Assembly (NCBI GenBank): GCA_036429605.1
Contig: CM071590.1
Coordinates: 1-64,000, forward strand
Origin: Cladobotryum mycophilum
Taxonomy: Eukaryota > Ascomycota > Sordariomycetes > Hypocreales > Hypocreaceae
Length of the DNA stretch: 64,000 nucleotides
Direction of reading: 5' to 3'
How positions within the stretch are numbered: the stretch's first letter is position 1; each line of letters opens with the position of its first letter. Positions 43,301-53,289 of the stretch are shown in pieces. Position numbers and translations under genes: made by a program. The notes below the pieces were generated by a model. The model did not search any database, had not been told where the DNA came from, and saw nothing but the letters and a program-made list of their open reading frames with translations.

Positions 43301-44428
43301 CCAACACAACTCACTAGGTTATTAGCTAGCCTTGATAAAGCTATTGGAAAGTATGAGAGAATAGAAAGACAAGATTTAGTTTGGCAGGCCCCTTGGAATA
43401 AGGAACCTAAAGCTACTATTCTAATCAGCCAAGCCTCCAAGAAGGAAGCCAAAAAGCAACACCTACAGTTACTAGAAGACCTTACCTTTGATAACTACCG
43501 AGCCTTCTATACAGACGGCTCGCAGGGTACTCATAAAGGTACTAGCACTAACTCATGTGCATACTATGAAGACAGCCCAAGCCGGCAAACTGAAGCAGCG
43601 AAAACAGCGAGAGTAGCAAGATTCTGGAACCTAGGACCTTACATAGAAGTAGCTGATGCCGAGCTTATAGCAATCTCTAAGGTCCTAGATGCCCTACTAT
43701 TATCCAGGACAAACCAACCAACAGCCTATATCTTTGTTGACAGCCAAGCAGCTATAATAAAGATCAAAGGCCCTGGAGAGATTAGTTACAGAATCCGGGC
43801 TCAGCTGCACCTCCTATCACAGCAAAGCATAGCCATTACAGTTGCCTGGGTACCCAGCCACACAGGGATCCCAGGGAATGAAATAGCTGATCAGTTAGCT
43901 AAGAAAGGGCTAGAAGCCTCGTATAGAGGCCGCCCATACGCCTCTCTTAGCTACCTAAACCGGAAGATAAGAAAAGTCATAGTACAGCAGTGGCAGACTA
44001 GCTGGGCCAGTGAAGAGATGAGAGAGGAGACAGGCCAGAGAGCGAGAGGCCTAGGCACCCAATACCGCAGGATAGCTCAAGATAACCTTAGCTTTTCGCT
44101 AAAAGCTAACCTAGTCAAGGGACCGAGATCAACCCAGTCAGCCTATATCCAGCTAAAACTAGGGATAGGGTATCTTAAAAGCTATCAAAAAGCCATAAAG
44201 AACCTCCCTGACGACCGCTGTAGATGTAGCCAACGACACACAACGCAACACCTGCTGCTACGCTGTAGCAGATACCAAGGGCCTAGAAAGGCCCTGCAGA
44301 AGGCCTTAGGGCCAGGAGCCCAGCTAACGTTACAGAAGCTCTTCACAACAAAACTAGGAAAGGAAGCCCTAATAGGCTTCCTTACTAGCACGAAGATCTG
44401 TACGCGAAGCTGGTTTTTAGAAGAGTAG
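40346..44428 (+). CDS. LINE ORF2: APE endonuclease, reverse transcriptase, RNase H
   Basis: 1360 residues, intact. An exonuclease-endonuclease-phosphatase domain (about 5-235) shows LQEPYCPR, AGDFNLHHTRW and SDHEAL. The RT domain (about 560-830) shows YRVIALLNCLGKVLEK, motif A LFLDIKGAFDH (about 682), motif B GIPQGSPISPILF (about 742) and motif C YIDDF (about 769). RNase H (about 1050-1190) shows FYTDGSQG, ADAELIA, VDSQAAI and WVPSHTGIPGNEIADQLA. A Cys/His patch (CRCSQRHTTQHLLLRC, about 1290) ends the protein. This order (EN-RT-RH) is that of the fungal Tad/I group. The protein nicks target DNA and primes cDNA synthesis from the nick. All catalytic residues I can identify are present. Its ATG lies inside the ORF1 stop region. 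Confidence 0.93.
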   Translation: MLESYLKIFQHNTHRTDTVHHTALQLALEAKADIIMLQEPYCPRNKETGNWIALEHTAYNLITPQPGSSPSSIKSRPRVLSYVRKASQLEFTPRYDLFNDPDILAIEILGIEPFLLINLYNEQPQQASQQANQQGLHTIERSLFPIGRLKQPSILAGDFNLHHTRWNTQAKPTARANSLVQWLDSQQATLLVDTSKAIKLGGTYHRENLRRPSVIDLAFSIGFQALSWGNWQAAPATGSDHEALTFEAYVSRPLGTSRLYQTRQPLFNYKKADWKAYSKLLTRAEPRALAQIDQLIGTSSWDEIANLLRDTILEAAELAIARQRPSERSKPWWNDELKDLRKALNRATRLYKAGPTAITLAIWKEARNSYNLALRAIKRAHWNSFLKEAVTTDIYKAYKYTKARQNSSLPSITYTKEDQQQQAQTFEEKCIAFLQTLFPTPAVSHAESARRSKIEVQIPSRPRSKSADWLDLRSTAKAVPKSSTRPTTRPTRTSRHQLQQLENSFQKLSIASQEEPIRPTPERTYWKWPKLEDIEVQRAIFSSSNKKAPGPDTINFLLIQKTYSAVPTLLNKAYQALFTAGYQPVSWREAIGIILPKANKLDYSSPKAYRVIALLNCLGKVLEKIVASRLSYLASTQDLLNPTQLGGRKQRSAVDTVLLLTNYIESQQLSRKAANQTVVTTLFLDIKGAFDHVSKPKLLGILERLDLPKTLISWVDSFLSNRKIQLAFDGQIQQLTDIAIGIPQGSPISPILFLIYIRDIIADQAFQLSYIDDFSLSVSSRSAYQNCRALETIVAKLIGKAEPQGVQFDPGKTELIHFARQRRPITEGLTVANLAVKPKPLVKWLGVWLDYQLNFKHHVTEKLEQATKAFQGLQRLGNTQHGLPARALRLLYIACISSIVDYGVPLWYKGPGQKNLIYQLQQLQNLALARILGAFKRSPYKALELEAAIPPVEVRLQKACLKYGLRTQTLSETHPIRLAITSTAAPTQLTRLLASLDKAIGKYERIERQDLVWQAPWNKEPKATILISQASKKEAKKQHLQLLEDLTFDNYRAFYTDGSQGTHKGTSTNSCAYYEDSPSRQTEAAKTARVARFWNLGPYIEVADAELIAISKVLDALLLSRTNQPTAYIFVDSQAAIIKIKGPGEISYRIRAQLHLLSQQSIAITVAWVPSHTGIPGNEIADQLAKKGLEASYRGRPYASLSYLNRKIRKVIVQQWQTSWASEEMREETGQRARGLGTQYRRIAQDNLSFSLKANLVKGPRSTQSAYIQLKLGIGYLKSYQKAIKNLPDDRCRCSQRHTTQHLLLRCSRYQGPRKALQKALGPGAQLTLQKLFTTKLGKEALIGFLTSTKICTRSWFLEE

Positions 44429-44611
44429 ATATAGGCTGATTAGTTAGCTAGTCAGCCTAGAGGCTAAGGGACATACATAACGCTTGGAACTAGGAGAAAG
44501 AAAACCACCAACTGGAAAACACAATGCCTTATACTGTTAGCTTGAAAGCTAGCCAGCTAGCTACTATTCTAGAAAGTCACTGTACAGTAAGCTTTTAGAT
44601 AGATAGATAGC

Positions 44612-44641
44612 CGCTTCATAGGCCTTCGGCCTCCATAAGCG
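44612..44641 (+). other. 3'-terminal hairpin of the LINE
   Basis: CGCTT...AAGCG encloses AGGCC-TTC-GGCCT, so a two-part stem can form ten bases before the A17 tail. Some LINE reverse transcriptases recognise such 3' structures. Confidence 0.5.
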
Positions 44642-45775
44642 TAATGAATGAAAAAAAAAAAAAAAAATGTGTAATATATATATGCATTAGTTTCTTAATT
44701 TGCTGACTATATGTTTGCTTTAATAGCCTAAAATAACTAATATCTAATAGTTAAAGTAAATATAAGGAATAAGAAAGTATATAGACTATAATAATCTTAT
44801 ACTTTTTATAATAAAGCTTAAATATTATTGAGTAGTGGCTCTTATGGTTATTAAGGATAAGCATTTAATAGATCCTTTTTGTATAAAAAGTTATATAATA
44901 ATTAAAATATTTAATCTAATCTAAGCTAATTTTATTAATAGTTTAGTTATTTTTTATTATTATAATATATTAATTTATTAAAAGATTATACTTTTAATAC
45001 TAATTCTTAAAATAGTATTATATAATAAGAATAATAAGTAATAGTATTGTCTAACTTATTGTATTAATGCCTTAGATTATAGTTACCTACTCTTAGTTAC
45101 TAGGCTAAGATAATTTAGTTTTTATAAGGCCTTTTAAAGTCATAATAACCATACTTAGAAAAATAATACCTATTATAAAGCTAGTTTTATTAAAGTTATA
45201 GAGATTATTATTAAGGATTTTATATTTAATTTTTATATTCTATATAAAAGTAAACTAATTGCTAATAAGCTTTAGATCTTTATATTTAGCTCTTTAATAG
45301 TTATATTTATAAGCTTAATATATATAAAGCTTTAGCTAGTATTTAATAAAGTTTAATATTTAATTTTTATTAATTAATAATACATTATATATATATAATA
45401 AATAATTAACCATTTTTTTAATATTAAATAATCTAGGTAAAAATAATTATATAAATAAATTAATTATATATTTAATTATAATCTTTTTTTTGATTTTATA
45501 AGATTTATTGAATTAATAATTATATTATATCGCGAAGATATATTAGTATAATACTAAAGAATTATTATATAATTAATATTATAAATTTTAACTATAGTTC
45601 TAAGACTTAAATTCAGGTTTTGTTTAAGAGTTTAAAGGGTAAGCAGTATTTTACTTTTATTTAAAGGTTTTGCTATAAGAGATTGTGAAGGAATTTAATA
45701 TATAGATGCAAAGGTAGATATTGTTATAGAGGGTGGTCCGCTTGCTTGTGTAGTCCGCTTGCTTGTGGATTATGT

Positions 45776-46009
45776 TATATAAATTACTATTAAATATATT
45801 CTTTTACAATATTAAAAGTAATAATTATAAGAAATATTTAAGTTAATAATAAAGGCTTAAAAGAATATTATGTTAGGCTTTTTAAAACATAATTTTATAT
45901 TTTTTAATTTAATAATCTTTTTAATATATTCTTTTTATTTTTTATTAATTATAATGTTTAATATTATTTAAAATTATAATAATTTATTAAATAAAAATTA
46001 TTAATATAT
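45776..46009. other. AT-rich RIPed spacer
   Basis: No recognisable element or ORF. Confidence 0.4.
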
Positions 46010-46480
46010 AATATTTTAAGTATTTTTTAATAAAAATAACTTAAATTATAATTAATATTAATAATAAATTAAAATAATATTAAATAAATAAAATATTATA
46101 GTTTTAGTATTAAATATTAATAATAAATAATATTATTAATAATTAATTAAATATATAAAAAGAAATATAAACTAATATATATAATAATTAAGCTTATTGT
46201 AATTTAAATAAATATAAGGTTTTATTTTAATAAAACTAAATTAATAATTTAATAGTTATAATAAATTAAATTAATCTTATTTAAACTATTATATATACTT
46301 AAATTAATTTTATTTAAACTATTAAATATACTTAAATTAATTTTATTTAAGTTAATTATAATTAATTATATTATTTAGGGTTTTACTATAGTTATGTTCT
46401 AGTTAATAGCTTGTATAGGTGTTATTAAAAGTGGGTCTAGTTTTATAGATAACATAAGTGTAAGGTCGGGTCGTCACAGC
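46010..46480 (-). repeat. RIPed LTR copy
   Basis: Ends GTAAGGTCGGGTCGTCACAG. On the minus strand it starts like 55636 (TGACCCGACC). The section 46260-46445 is the AT-converted form of 10080-10250. Confidence 0.6.
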
Positions 46481-47220
46481 TATCCCTTAACCGTTTAATA
46501 TTACTATTACTATATTTTTATTATTACTATTATTATTACTATTACTATTACTACCGCTATAATTCTAATCTCTATTATTTATATTATTATTTTTTTTACT
46601 AAAATATAATTTACTAGAGGCAATCTATATTTAATACATTAAAATATAAGCAAAGTAATATATATATTAGCTATTAAATAAAAAAATTAATTAAATATAT
46701 TAAAAAATAATAAGACTTTTATAATAATATACTAAAAATTATTATAATTAATATATAAATTATAAATAAATAAAAAAATTATATAAAACAATAACTAAAA
46801 TAAAACTATTAACTAAAAAATAATAATAATATATATAGATTAATTAATAAAAAAATAAACAAATTAAAATAAAAATTATAAAAAAAATAATAAAAAATTC
46901 TACTAGGCATAAAAAAAATATTTAATATATATAAAAATAAACATAAGAAAATAACTAAGAGCAAAAAGTATTATATTTAAAGTAAATAAATTATAGTTAA
47001 ATAAAAATTTTTATTTTATTTTATTCTTTTTATAAATATATTTAAAATAATTTTTTTTAATATTATTTTTTATATACAGTAATAGTACTAAATAGAATAG
47101 TACCTAGGTCTTGTTTTATTAGGCGTTTATAGTAATAAAATAATAATATAAAATAATTGCTAGGAGTAATAGCAGGGGAGATAATTACAAGGAAAAGTAA
47201 TAGGTAGGGGTAGAATTAAT
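46481..47220. other. AT-rich block with ATT-type microsatellite
   Basis: Imperfect TATTAC/TATT repeats at 46497-46560, then A/T-only sequence. No gene seen. Confidence 0.5.
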
Positions 47221-47480
47221 TATACGGGGCCCTGTGTAACTTTAAAGCCACGAGGCCCCGTGTCCCTACGCGCCGCCGGCAGGGATATCCTCTTTCGCCG
47301 AAAGAGCAGAGCGGGGTAGTCCGTGCTGGCCTAAGCCTACTATGGCTAGACCTTAGTTTTAGGCCAATCAAAAGCTAGGAAACTGGCAGGGATATCCTCT
47401 CTCGCTAAAAGAGCGGTCCGCCAATAGGGGCTAGGCTAGCTTGATTTCGGCAAGACTTCGGATAATCTGGCTAATCACAG
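47221..47480. repeat. GC-rich patch with duplicated hairpin-forming motif
   Basis: GGCAGGGATATCCTCTYTCG is present twice, at about 47279 and 47387, each followed by YRAAAGAGC. The first copy can fold as CTCTTTC-GCC-GAAAGAG. It is sharply bounded by AT-rich sequence. Possibly a small mobile-element end; identity unknown. Confidence 0.4.
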
Positions 47481-48231
47481 CCGGCTTAAATAAAATCAGT
47501 TCAAGCAAGTCTAAAAGCTCAAGCAAAATCAATTTGAGCCTGCTTAAGAGCATAAGAAGAGTTTGACTTATAAAAATATAATATTTAAACTTCTTAGAAT
47601 CTCTATTATCATATATCTAATTTTTAGCGTCTTTGAATTCTTGGTTAGTGAGATATTGTAATTATTGACAGCCTTCAAAAAGAATTATCGGCTACCCTAT
47701 GGTTTGCTAGCGCAATGCTAAGCCCCTATACAATTTAATCGTCGACAGACCTGTCGAGGAAAGGGATGGTAAGGTCAGGGACTTACTGGGTAAGTGCTTA
47801 TCCATAAGCATATACCTTCCTAGCTAAGAAGACACTTTCCTAGTTAGTAAGAACCTTCCAAATATAAAGCAATTATTCCTAGCTAAGTGTTACCTTCCTA
47901 GTTAGGAAAGAGGGTTCCTAATTAAGCCAGTTCCTTTTAATAATTTTAATTAGTTTAATAAGGATATAAAGATTTTATTTAATTATACAAGTATAAGTAT
48001 AATTAATTTAATATATAAAAAGCCCTATTATAAAAGTAATCTCCCTAAAGGTTAGTTTATTAATAGACTTTAATGCAATGACTATTGTTTAGTTATAATA
48101 TTGGAATATATTGTGTTTTATAGTCTTGTTAAGGAGAATTAGGTTTAACAATTAACGAGGCGATTTTTTACATACAAAATACTAGTTGTTATTCCCGACG
48201 GTTATTCGGTTTACATAGGTGGGGCTACCGT
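47481..48231. other. Intergenic, imperfect CCTTCCTAGYTAAG-type repeats
   Basis: Words such as TTCCTAGCTAAG and CCTTCCTAGTTAGG recur four or five times at 47815-47920. No credible gene. Confidence 0.4.
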
Positions 48232-48459
48232 TTACAAAAACGGGCCAATGCATAGACAGGACTTTTGAACTCGACCTTCGTAAGCCGCGACGTCAGCTGG
48301 CCACATTAGATAGATGAAACCCTCCACTCCTGGTACAGTTGCATGGGCCACAAATTTTTTCTTCAAAGGCTTATTACCCATTGTACCCTTGATGACGGGC
48401 TTACCTTCGAGTAATGTTGATCGGGCCTGTGTGTGGTCCTTAGTCACGTGTACAGCCAA
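48232..48459 (-). other. Small ORF of uncertain status
   Basis: 75 codons in a normal-composition islet, with non-repetitive protein-like sequence (KPVIKGTMGNKPLKKK, VEGFIYLMWPADV). It is divergent from the MFS gene with only about 100 bp between starts. No family recognised. It could be a remnant exon or chance. Confidence 0.25.
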
Positions 48460-48561
48460 CCTCCTTTATCTCGTCCATAGCTAGCTTCTTCTATAATACA
48501 TCATCATGCATCCCTAAGCCTCGTGCAAGTAAAGAGGAAATCTGAAACTGAGTTAGCAATC

Positions 48562-50002
48562 ATGGTTGCCTCACAATCGGCATCGCTACCAGTGATAGAT
48601 TTACATCTAATTCACTCCCCAGAAGAAGACATAATTATCAAACCAAAACCAGCCGTTAACGATGACGCTAAAGACACGATACCGCGCAACGAGCCTCCCT
48701 TAGCTGATCCCACCGCTGTCGTTGTAGGGCCTCCTCCGGATGGCGGTTTAAAAGCTTGGCTTCAAATTGTGGCTGGTCACCTCGTCGCCTTTAATACCTG
48801 GGGCTATATCATCAGTTTTGGCATCTTTCAGCCATACTATGAGCAGACGCTTTCACTCTCTCCCTCATCTGTAGCGTGGATCGGCAGTATTCAGACATGC
48901 CTCATCTTTCTAACGGGAACCTTTTCGGGCCGTGCCTTTGACGCTGGGCACTATGTCCCGATACTGCTGATTGGAACTCTTTTGCAGCTCGTTGGTATCT
49001 TCACCACCAGTGTTTCGACTAAGTATTGGCAGCTGTTTCTTGCTCAGGGCATCTGCCAGGGCCTAGGCTGTGGACTTGTTTTTACACCGACAGTTGCCAA
49101 CATGTCGACGTACTTTACTAAGAAGAAAACACTAGCACTGTCTTGGGCGGCTTGCGGTGGTGGAACAGGAGGGTTAATCTTCCCGTTGATTGCGCAGCGG
49201 CTTCTTCCAAAGGTCGGGTTCGGATGGACGGTACGGGTGATGGGTCTGGTGGTCTTGACCACGAGTATCATCGTGCTGCTGATGGTAAAGCCCCGCTTGC
49301 CACCAAGGAAATCTGGCGCTTTGGTTGAATGGGGTGCATTCAGGGAGATGGCCTATCTGTTCTTTGCGTTGAGCATGTTTATCACTCTCTGGGCGACCTA
49401 CTTTTCATACAACTATGTGAGTTCCCTTTTGAATCTAGATGATGAGTATGATGCTGACAACCTCGAAGGCGCGAGCGTATGCTTTGGATAGACTCGGGGC
49501 AAGTCAGTCGACGTCTTTCAATATGCTCATGATTATCAACGCGATCGGTATACCAGGACGTCTTATCCCTGCTTTCCTGGCAGACAGATACTTTGGGGCA
49601 GTCAACACATTCATCCCTGTGATTCTCTGTGCGGCGATATGTATCTTTTCATGGGCTGGCGTCAACTCGGTCGCGGGAGACTATGTCTGGGTAGTGTTTT
49701 TCGGATTCTTCGGCGCAGCCATTCAGGGCATGTTTCCTGCGACTCTAGCAGGGCTATCGACGGACTTGAGTAAAAGCGGCACTCGCATTGGCATGATCTT
49801 TACAATCATTAGTATAGCTGCGCTCACCGGCCCTCCACTTGCTGGAAAACTGATTATTGTGGCGAATGGAAGCTATATTGGTGCCCAGATCTGGGGAGGA
49901 GTATGCCTGTGTGTTGGCGCAGCGTTGCTGGTTGTCGCGGCCTGTGCGAAACGGCGTGATGACCGTAGAAGAAAAGAGCAAGAAGAGTCGGGTTCAGCAT
50001 AG
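48562..50002 (+). CDS. MFS transporter, monocarboxylate-transporter-like
   Basis: Two exons, 48562-49416 and 49469-50002, with a 52-bp phase-0 intron (GTGAGT...AAG), giving 462 residues with about 12 membrane helices. The upstream extension to 48523 begins at a GTG, so the ATG at 48562 (MVASQSASLP) is preferred. The amino part has PPDGGLKAWLQIVAGHLVAFNTWGY, the signature of fungal MCT-like carriers of the major facilitator superfamily. After the intron come GIPGRLIPAFLADRYFG and a C-terminal half with FFGFFGAAIQGMFPATLA and TGPPLAGKL. Members move organic acids, or serve as metabolite exporters in biosynthetic clusters, across the plasma membrane. It lies 18 kb from the UstYa-like gene, separated only by transposons, so it may be a displaced cluster exporter. 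That is inferred; a general transporter is equally possible. Confidence 0.85.
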
Positions 50003-50500
50003 AGTAAAGATTAGGAGCAACATAGAATTGGCAGAGCATTTGATTTCGAGCATTGAGTTCGGTATGACAACGTTGAATTAAACCTATTTGGAGGTGTTGA
50101 CTAGGCAAGACCCCACCAATGAGGACCGCATTTGAAGAATGATAGTTTGTAAATTCTTCGACACGACTAACTACACACCAGACAAGTGAAGCTTGCAGCC
50201 CAGCACATGGCATTCAGAGAGAATGTCTGTGTCACTATGGATCTGTAGAATCTGGGCAAGAGCTCTAAGACACTCCTCTTAGCTTCGATTCGTTCGCTTC
50301 TCCTCCACTGGTCTGCCCCATCCTCCCACCCCCAAAAGACTTCAACTAATGATCTCTAGACACCTCAAACCTCGCACCCAGCCTCCACCGCCGCGCCCAA
50401 TCCCTCACAGCCGAACACGTTGCCCTCTAAAAAACCCTCAATGACTCCTTTGACGCCATGAAAGCCAAGCGCGTAGGCAAGCTTGGCCGCGTTGTAGAAG
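50003..50500. other. Intergenic, no confident gene
   Basis: Normal-composition DNA after the MFS stop. From about 50380 short coding-like stretches begin (MKAKRVGKLGRVVEALRAWEKFAG, stop at about 50532) that may be the end of a decayed ORF. Confidence 0.35.
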
Positions 50501-50549
50501 CTCTCCGCGCATGGGAAAAGTTTGCTGGTTAATTGCTGAGTTTATAGTC

Positions 50550-51570
50550 ATGACAGAAGGCGTAGAGTAGGACCTGGACCTGATTTCTATTGTAAGGGAG
50601 GGGCTGGAGATAGAAAGGGTGAATCTGGATGCGCTGGGGCAGAATCTAAAGGCGAGCCTGATACTGAAGCATATGTTTGTGGATTTGTCTTATTTGATTG
50701 AGTTTCGGCTTAGGCTAGGCGGGTTAGAGGAAAGGTATTTTATGGATATGCTATTTAAGATATAGAAGGCTATATACGTGTGCTAGAGGTATAAAGTTAA
50801 TATCCTTAAGTATAAAATGTCTAATATGGCGGGTAATTAGTCTTTCTTTATAGGGGAGTAGCCTATGTAAGAAGCGATTCTTAAAGTATAGGATCTAAGG
50901 GTATATAATATATTTAGAGGCAAGGTTGGTATATATTATGTATAGCAGATTCCTAGCATAGAAAGTAAGGGGAGGGTCTATACTAGCGCGGTGGCCGTCT
51001 GGGTGCTGCCTTTATTTCCCGATGCCAGTAGCGGCACAGGAGCAGATGATATGGACGTGGAGGATCCGGAAAGTGATTTTTACGTTAATGCTTTGGATAT
51101 GTGTATTGAGACTACGTGTCCGAGGGGTGCAGGGGGCCAGTATATTAATAAGACTAAGTCGGCAATTCGCATAACGTATGGTCTTAACGCAAGATCATTG
51201 CTTACAGTCGTGTAACTGTAAAAACGTGTGGAAAATACTATACTCGCGCATCACCTCTCAGTGTACTAAGTAACAGAAGGTAGAATCTACGAGACTTCAG
51301 AGTAGCCTACTCTTTTAAGCGTAGATTACAAGGGGGGACAAAATCTAGATATATAATTATAATAGAACCGGTGTATGGATTATAAAGTTAGGCTGGATGT
51401 GTATAACTTATCGGATGTATTAGCGGGAGAGAAAATGCTAGATCGGGTGATAGGAGCGGTGAGGGAGCGGATTATAGGGAGGGAGGTGAAAGTGTTAATT
51501 GCGGAGGAGGAAGAGAAGGCCAAGATGGAGGCGAAGAAGAGAATGGGTGTATTGTGTTTGGTGATGTCTT
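50550..51570 (+). pseudogene. RIP-inactivated gene of unknown function
   Basis: A coding-like plus-strand frame with ISIVREGLEIERVNLDALGQ and LSYLIEFRLRLGGLEERYF is broken repeatedly by TAG or TAA where CAG or CAA would be expected, the usual mark of RIP. A later open piece (50991-51215) and a downstream piece (51375-51572, MDYKVRLDVYNLSDVLAGEK) continue the region. The last piece faintly resembles the C-terminal part of fungal BTB-type proteins; I would not name it. Confidence 0.5.
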
Positions 51571-51976
51571 AAGGATGAGTGAGGTGACGTCTTGAGAGGC
51601 ATCAGAAGAGGCACAGTTGAGAGGTTGTATGACAAAAAAGGGGGTTACTGTAAGATAGAATGATAATACACCACTGACTGATTTTAATGATAACGATTAG
51701 ACATGTACAATGCATGAGGATTATACCTTGTATGGGTTGAAACGAGTATCTTTTGTATCGGCTCACGCCTATGCTTCTAGTATAGCTCGCATCTCACAAG
51801 CTCTAGGCCCTCAATATAAGTATACATCACCATCACATGTCCCTATTGCAACTATAATTCCAAAGATAACACCAGCCCATCATAAACCTCACACATATCC
51901 ATCAAAAAACCCCAATGCCATTCGAGATCGTTCAAGCATATCTCATCCCATTCGTTGTTTATTCTTCTCTCCCGCG
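51571..51976. other. Intergenic, no gene seen
   Basis: Mixed-composition sequence; the ORF at 51710-51985 has no recognisable features. Confidence 0.4.
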
Positions 51977-52905
51977 TTACATTAACCCTCCTAGAACAAC
52001 CTTGCCAATGCCCGCTACCTCTGACTTGACATGCGTCCGGCTATGGCCCTCAAAGTCCTTCACCACGCCCTGAACAATAATTTTACGCATCTTAGAATCC
52101 ACTTTCGTGAAGCGTTCGGTAATAGATACGGAACACTCCCTCGGCGTAGGGACAGGCACTAGGATACGGGTATAGCAATCGATGTGCACATCGCACAGCG
52201 TAGCAAACGTCTCGAAGAAATCCGGGTCAAAGGGCAATGACGGCGTCAGCAAATACTTATATTCCTCTTCAGGGAGGAGATCTAACTCGGAGGCTGCAAA
52301 GTTCATAACTGTGGAGCTCCTTGGCCAGCGCCGCTGTAACTACCGCCATTGCCAGAGGCAGCTGAGAAGCCCGTCGTGGCGAGTGAAGGGTGTGAAAACG
52401 CAGAGGCATCATCCACAGCCACATCTGCAGAGGCAGACGTCGACCGCCGTATTTTACCCCCGGCCTTCGAGACATATTTGGCAGCCGCGCACGAGTCAGG
52501 GACGCAGCGGAAGAGGAAGAGTCGCCATGCAGCTGCTGGAAGGAATCGAACTCAGAGAGGAGGCTATCGAGGCAGCAGAGGAACTCAAGGGGCATAGAGG
52601 AGTAGAGGTCGTGGATGGTGGGGATAGCAAGGCCGAGGAGAAGGTAGTTTGTGACTTTGCGGGAGAGTTTACGGGGGTCGAAGCCGGGCGTGTAGGCGAG
52701 GTTAGGCTTGTTGACGAGGTAGGTGTTAAACTAGTAGACGCGGCCGTCGTGGCTGTTAATGGAATTGTTAGTAGATGTATATCGTGAAGTGGGAGGGGAG
52801 GGGAATACGCACGCTTTGCGCAGGTAGTCTAGGGTTGATATCCGCTTCTGCGCAACCTCTGTGATCGGCTGATGCAGCAATTGCGACTCATTTTGCTACC
52901 ATCTT
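51977..52905 (-). pseudogene. Conserved fungal protein of unknown function, frame-broken
   Basis: Minus-strand pieces run in order: ITEVAQKRISTLDYLRKA, a 60-bp intron (GTGCGT at 52812 to AG at 52753, with a TACTAAC branch site), then HDGRVY-stop-FNTYLVNKP, KVTNYLLLGLAIPTIHDLYSS and LSEFDSFQQLHGD. A Ser/Ala-rich linker follows, then LPFDPDFFETFATLCDVHID and KVVLGGLM at 51977. One in-frame TAG (CAG or TGG expected), a frame change at a run of five C (about 52456-52465) and another near 52306 break it. The start is also unclear. The pieces look like a widely conserved Pezizomycotina protein, but I cannot assign a role. It could be an intact gene with assembly indels plus one RIP stop. Confidence 0.55.
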
Positions 52906-53289
52906 TCTCGCTGTTTCCCCTCACAAACCTCAACCACTTCACTCACAAATATATTAGAATGACGATACCTGTTGGAAGCGGGGTTTTTGTACAGAATACG
53001 CTCTATTTAGAGCTGTATAAGGCATCAAACGCTGTAACCAACTTGTACTTGGTTTCTAAGATAATTAAGGTATAAATTGTAAAGGATTTCCTGTGCAAAT
53101 AACGGGTCTTTCTTTTCTCTCTTAGATAACTAAGCCAATACTACCTTAATACAAACATATTATACATTATTTAAATCCCGTTTAATAGTATATTATTATA
53201 CTAAATAGCTTTGGTCATGTGATATTTATTAATCCGACTAATCCTGATTATAAGATATCTGTATTTATTATAGATATTCTTTTTCCTTC
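52906..53289. other. Transition from gene island to RIPed DNA
   Basis: Composition falls to AT-rich after about 53040. No gene is supported; the 67-codon ORF at 52872 overlaps the 5' end of the broken gene. Confidence 0.4.

Larger units (their letters stand above)
38893..44667 (+). mobile_element. Full-length Tad-like LINE retrotransposon
   Basis: A 5.8-kb insertion with a leader (38893-39050), two overlapping ORFs, a 3' untranslated region with a hairpin, and A17 at 44651-44667. It is flanked by the 16-bp target duplication TGTGTAATATATATAT (38877-38892 and 44668-44683). It is unRIPed, while the host transposon is heavily RIPed. Confidence 0.92.
38117..45775 (-). mobile_element. RIPed Fot1/pogo transposon (copy B), split by a LINE
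   Basis: Left TIR ACGTAATCCACAAGCGAGCG (38117-38157) has its inverse at 45733-45775, including two internal direct copies of CACAAGCAAGCGGACC. Subtracting the LINE plus one target duplication (38893-44683) leaves 1868 bp, the same size as copies C and D and the usual Fot1/Pot2 size. The transposase remnant reads on the minus strand and is heavily RIPed. Confidence 0.8.

Noticed and set aside
48523..48561. Extension of the MFS protein to an upstream start
   Set aside because: The extension begins with GTG; the ATG at 48562 gives a normal amino terminus.
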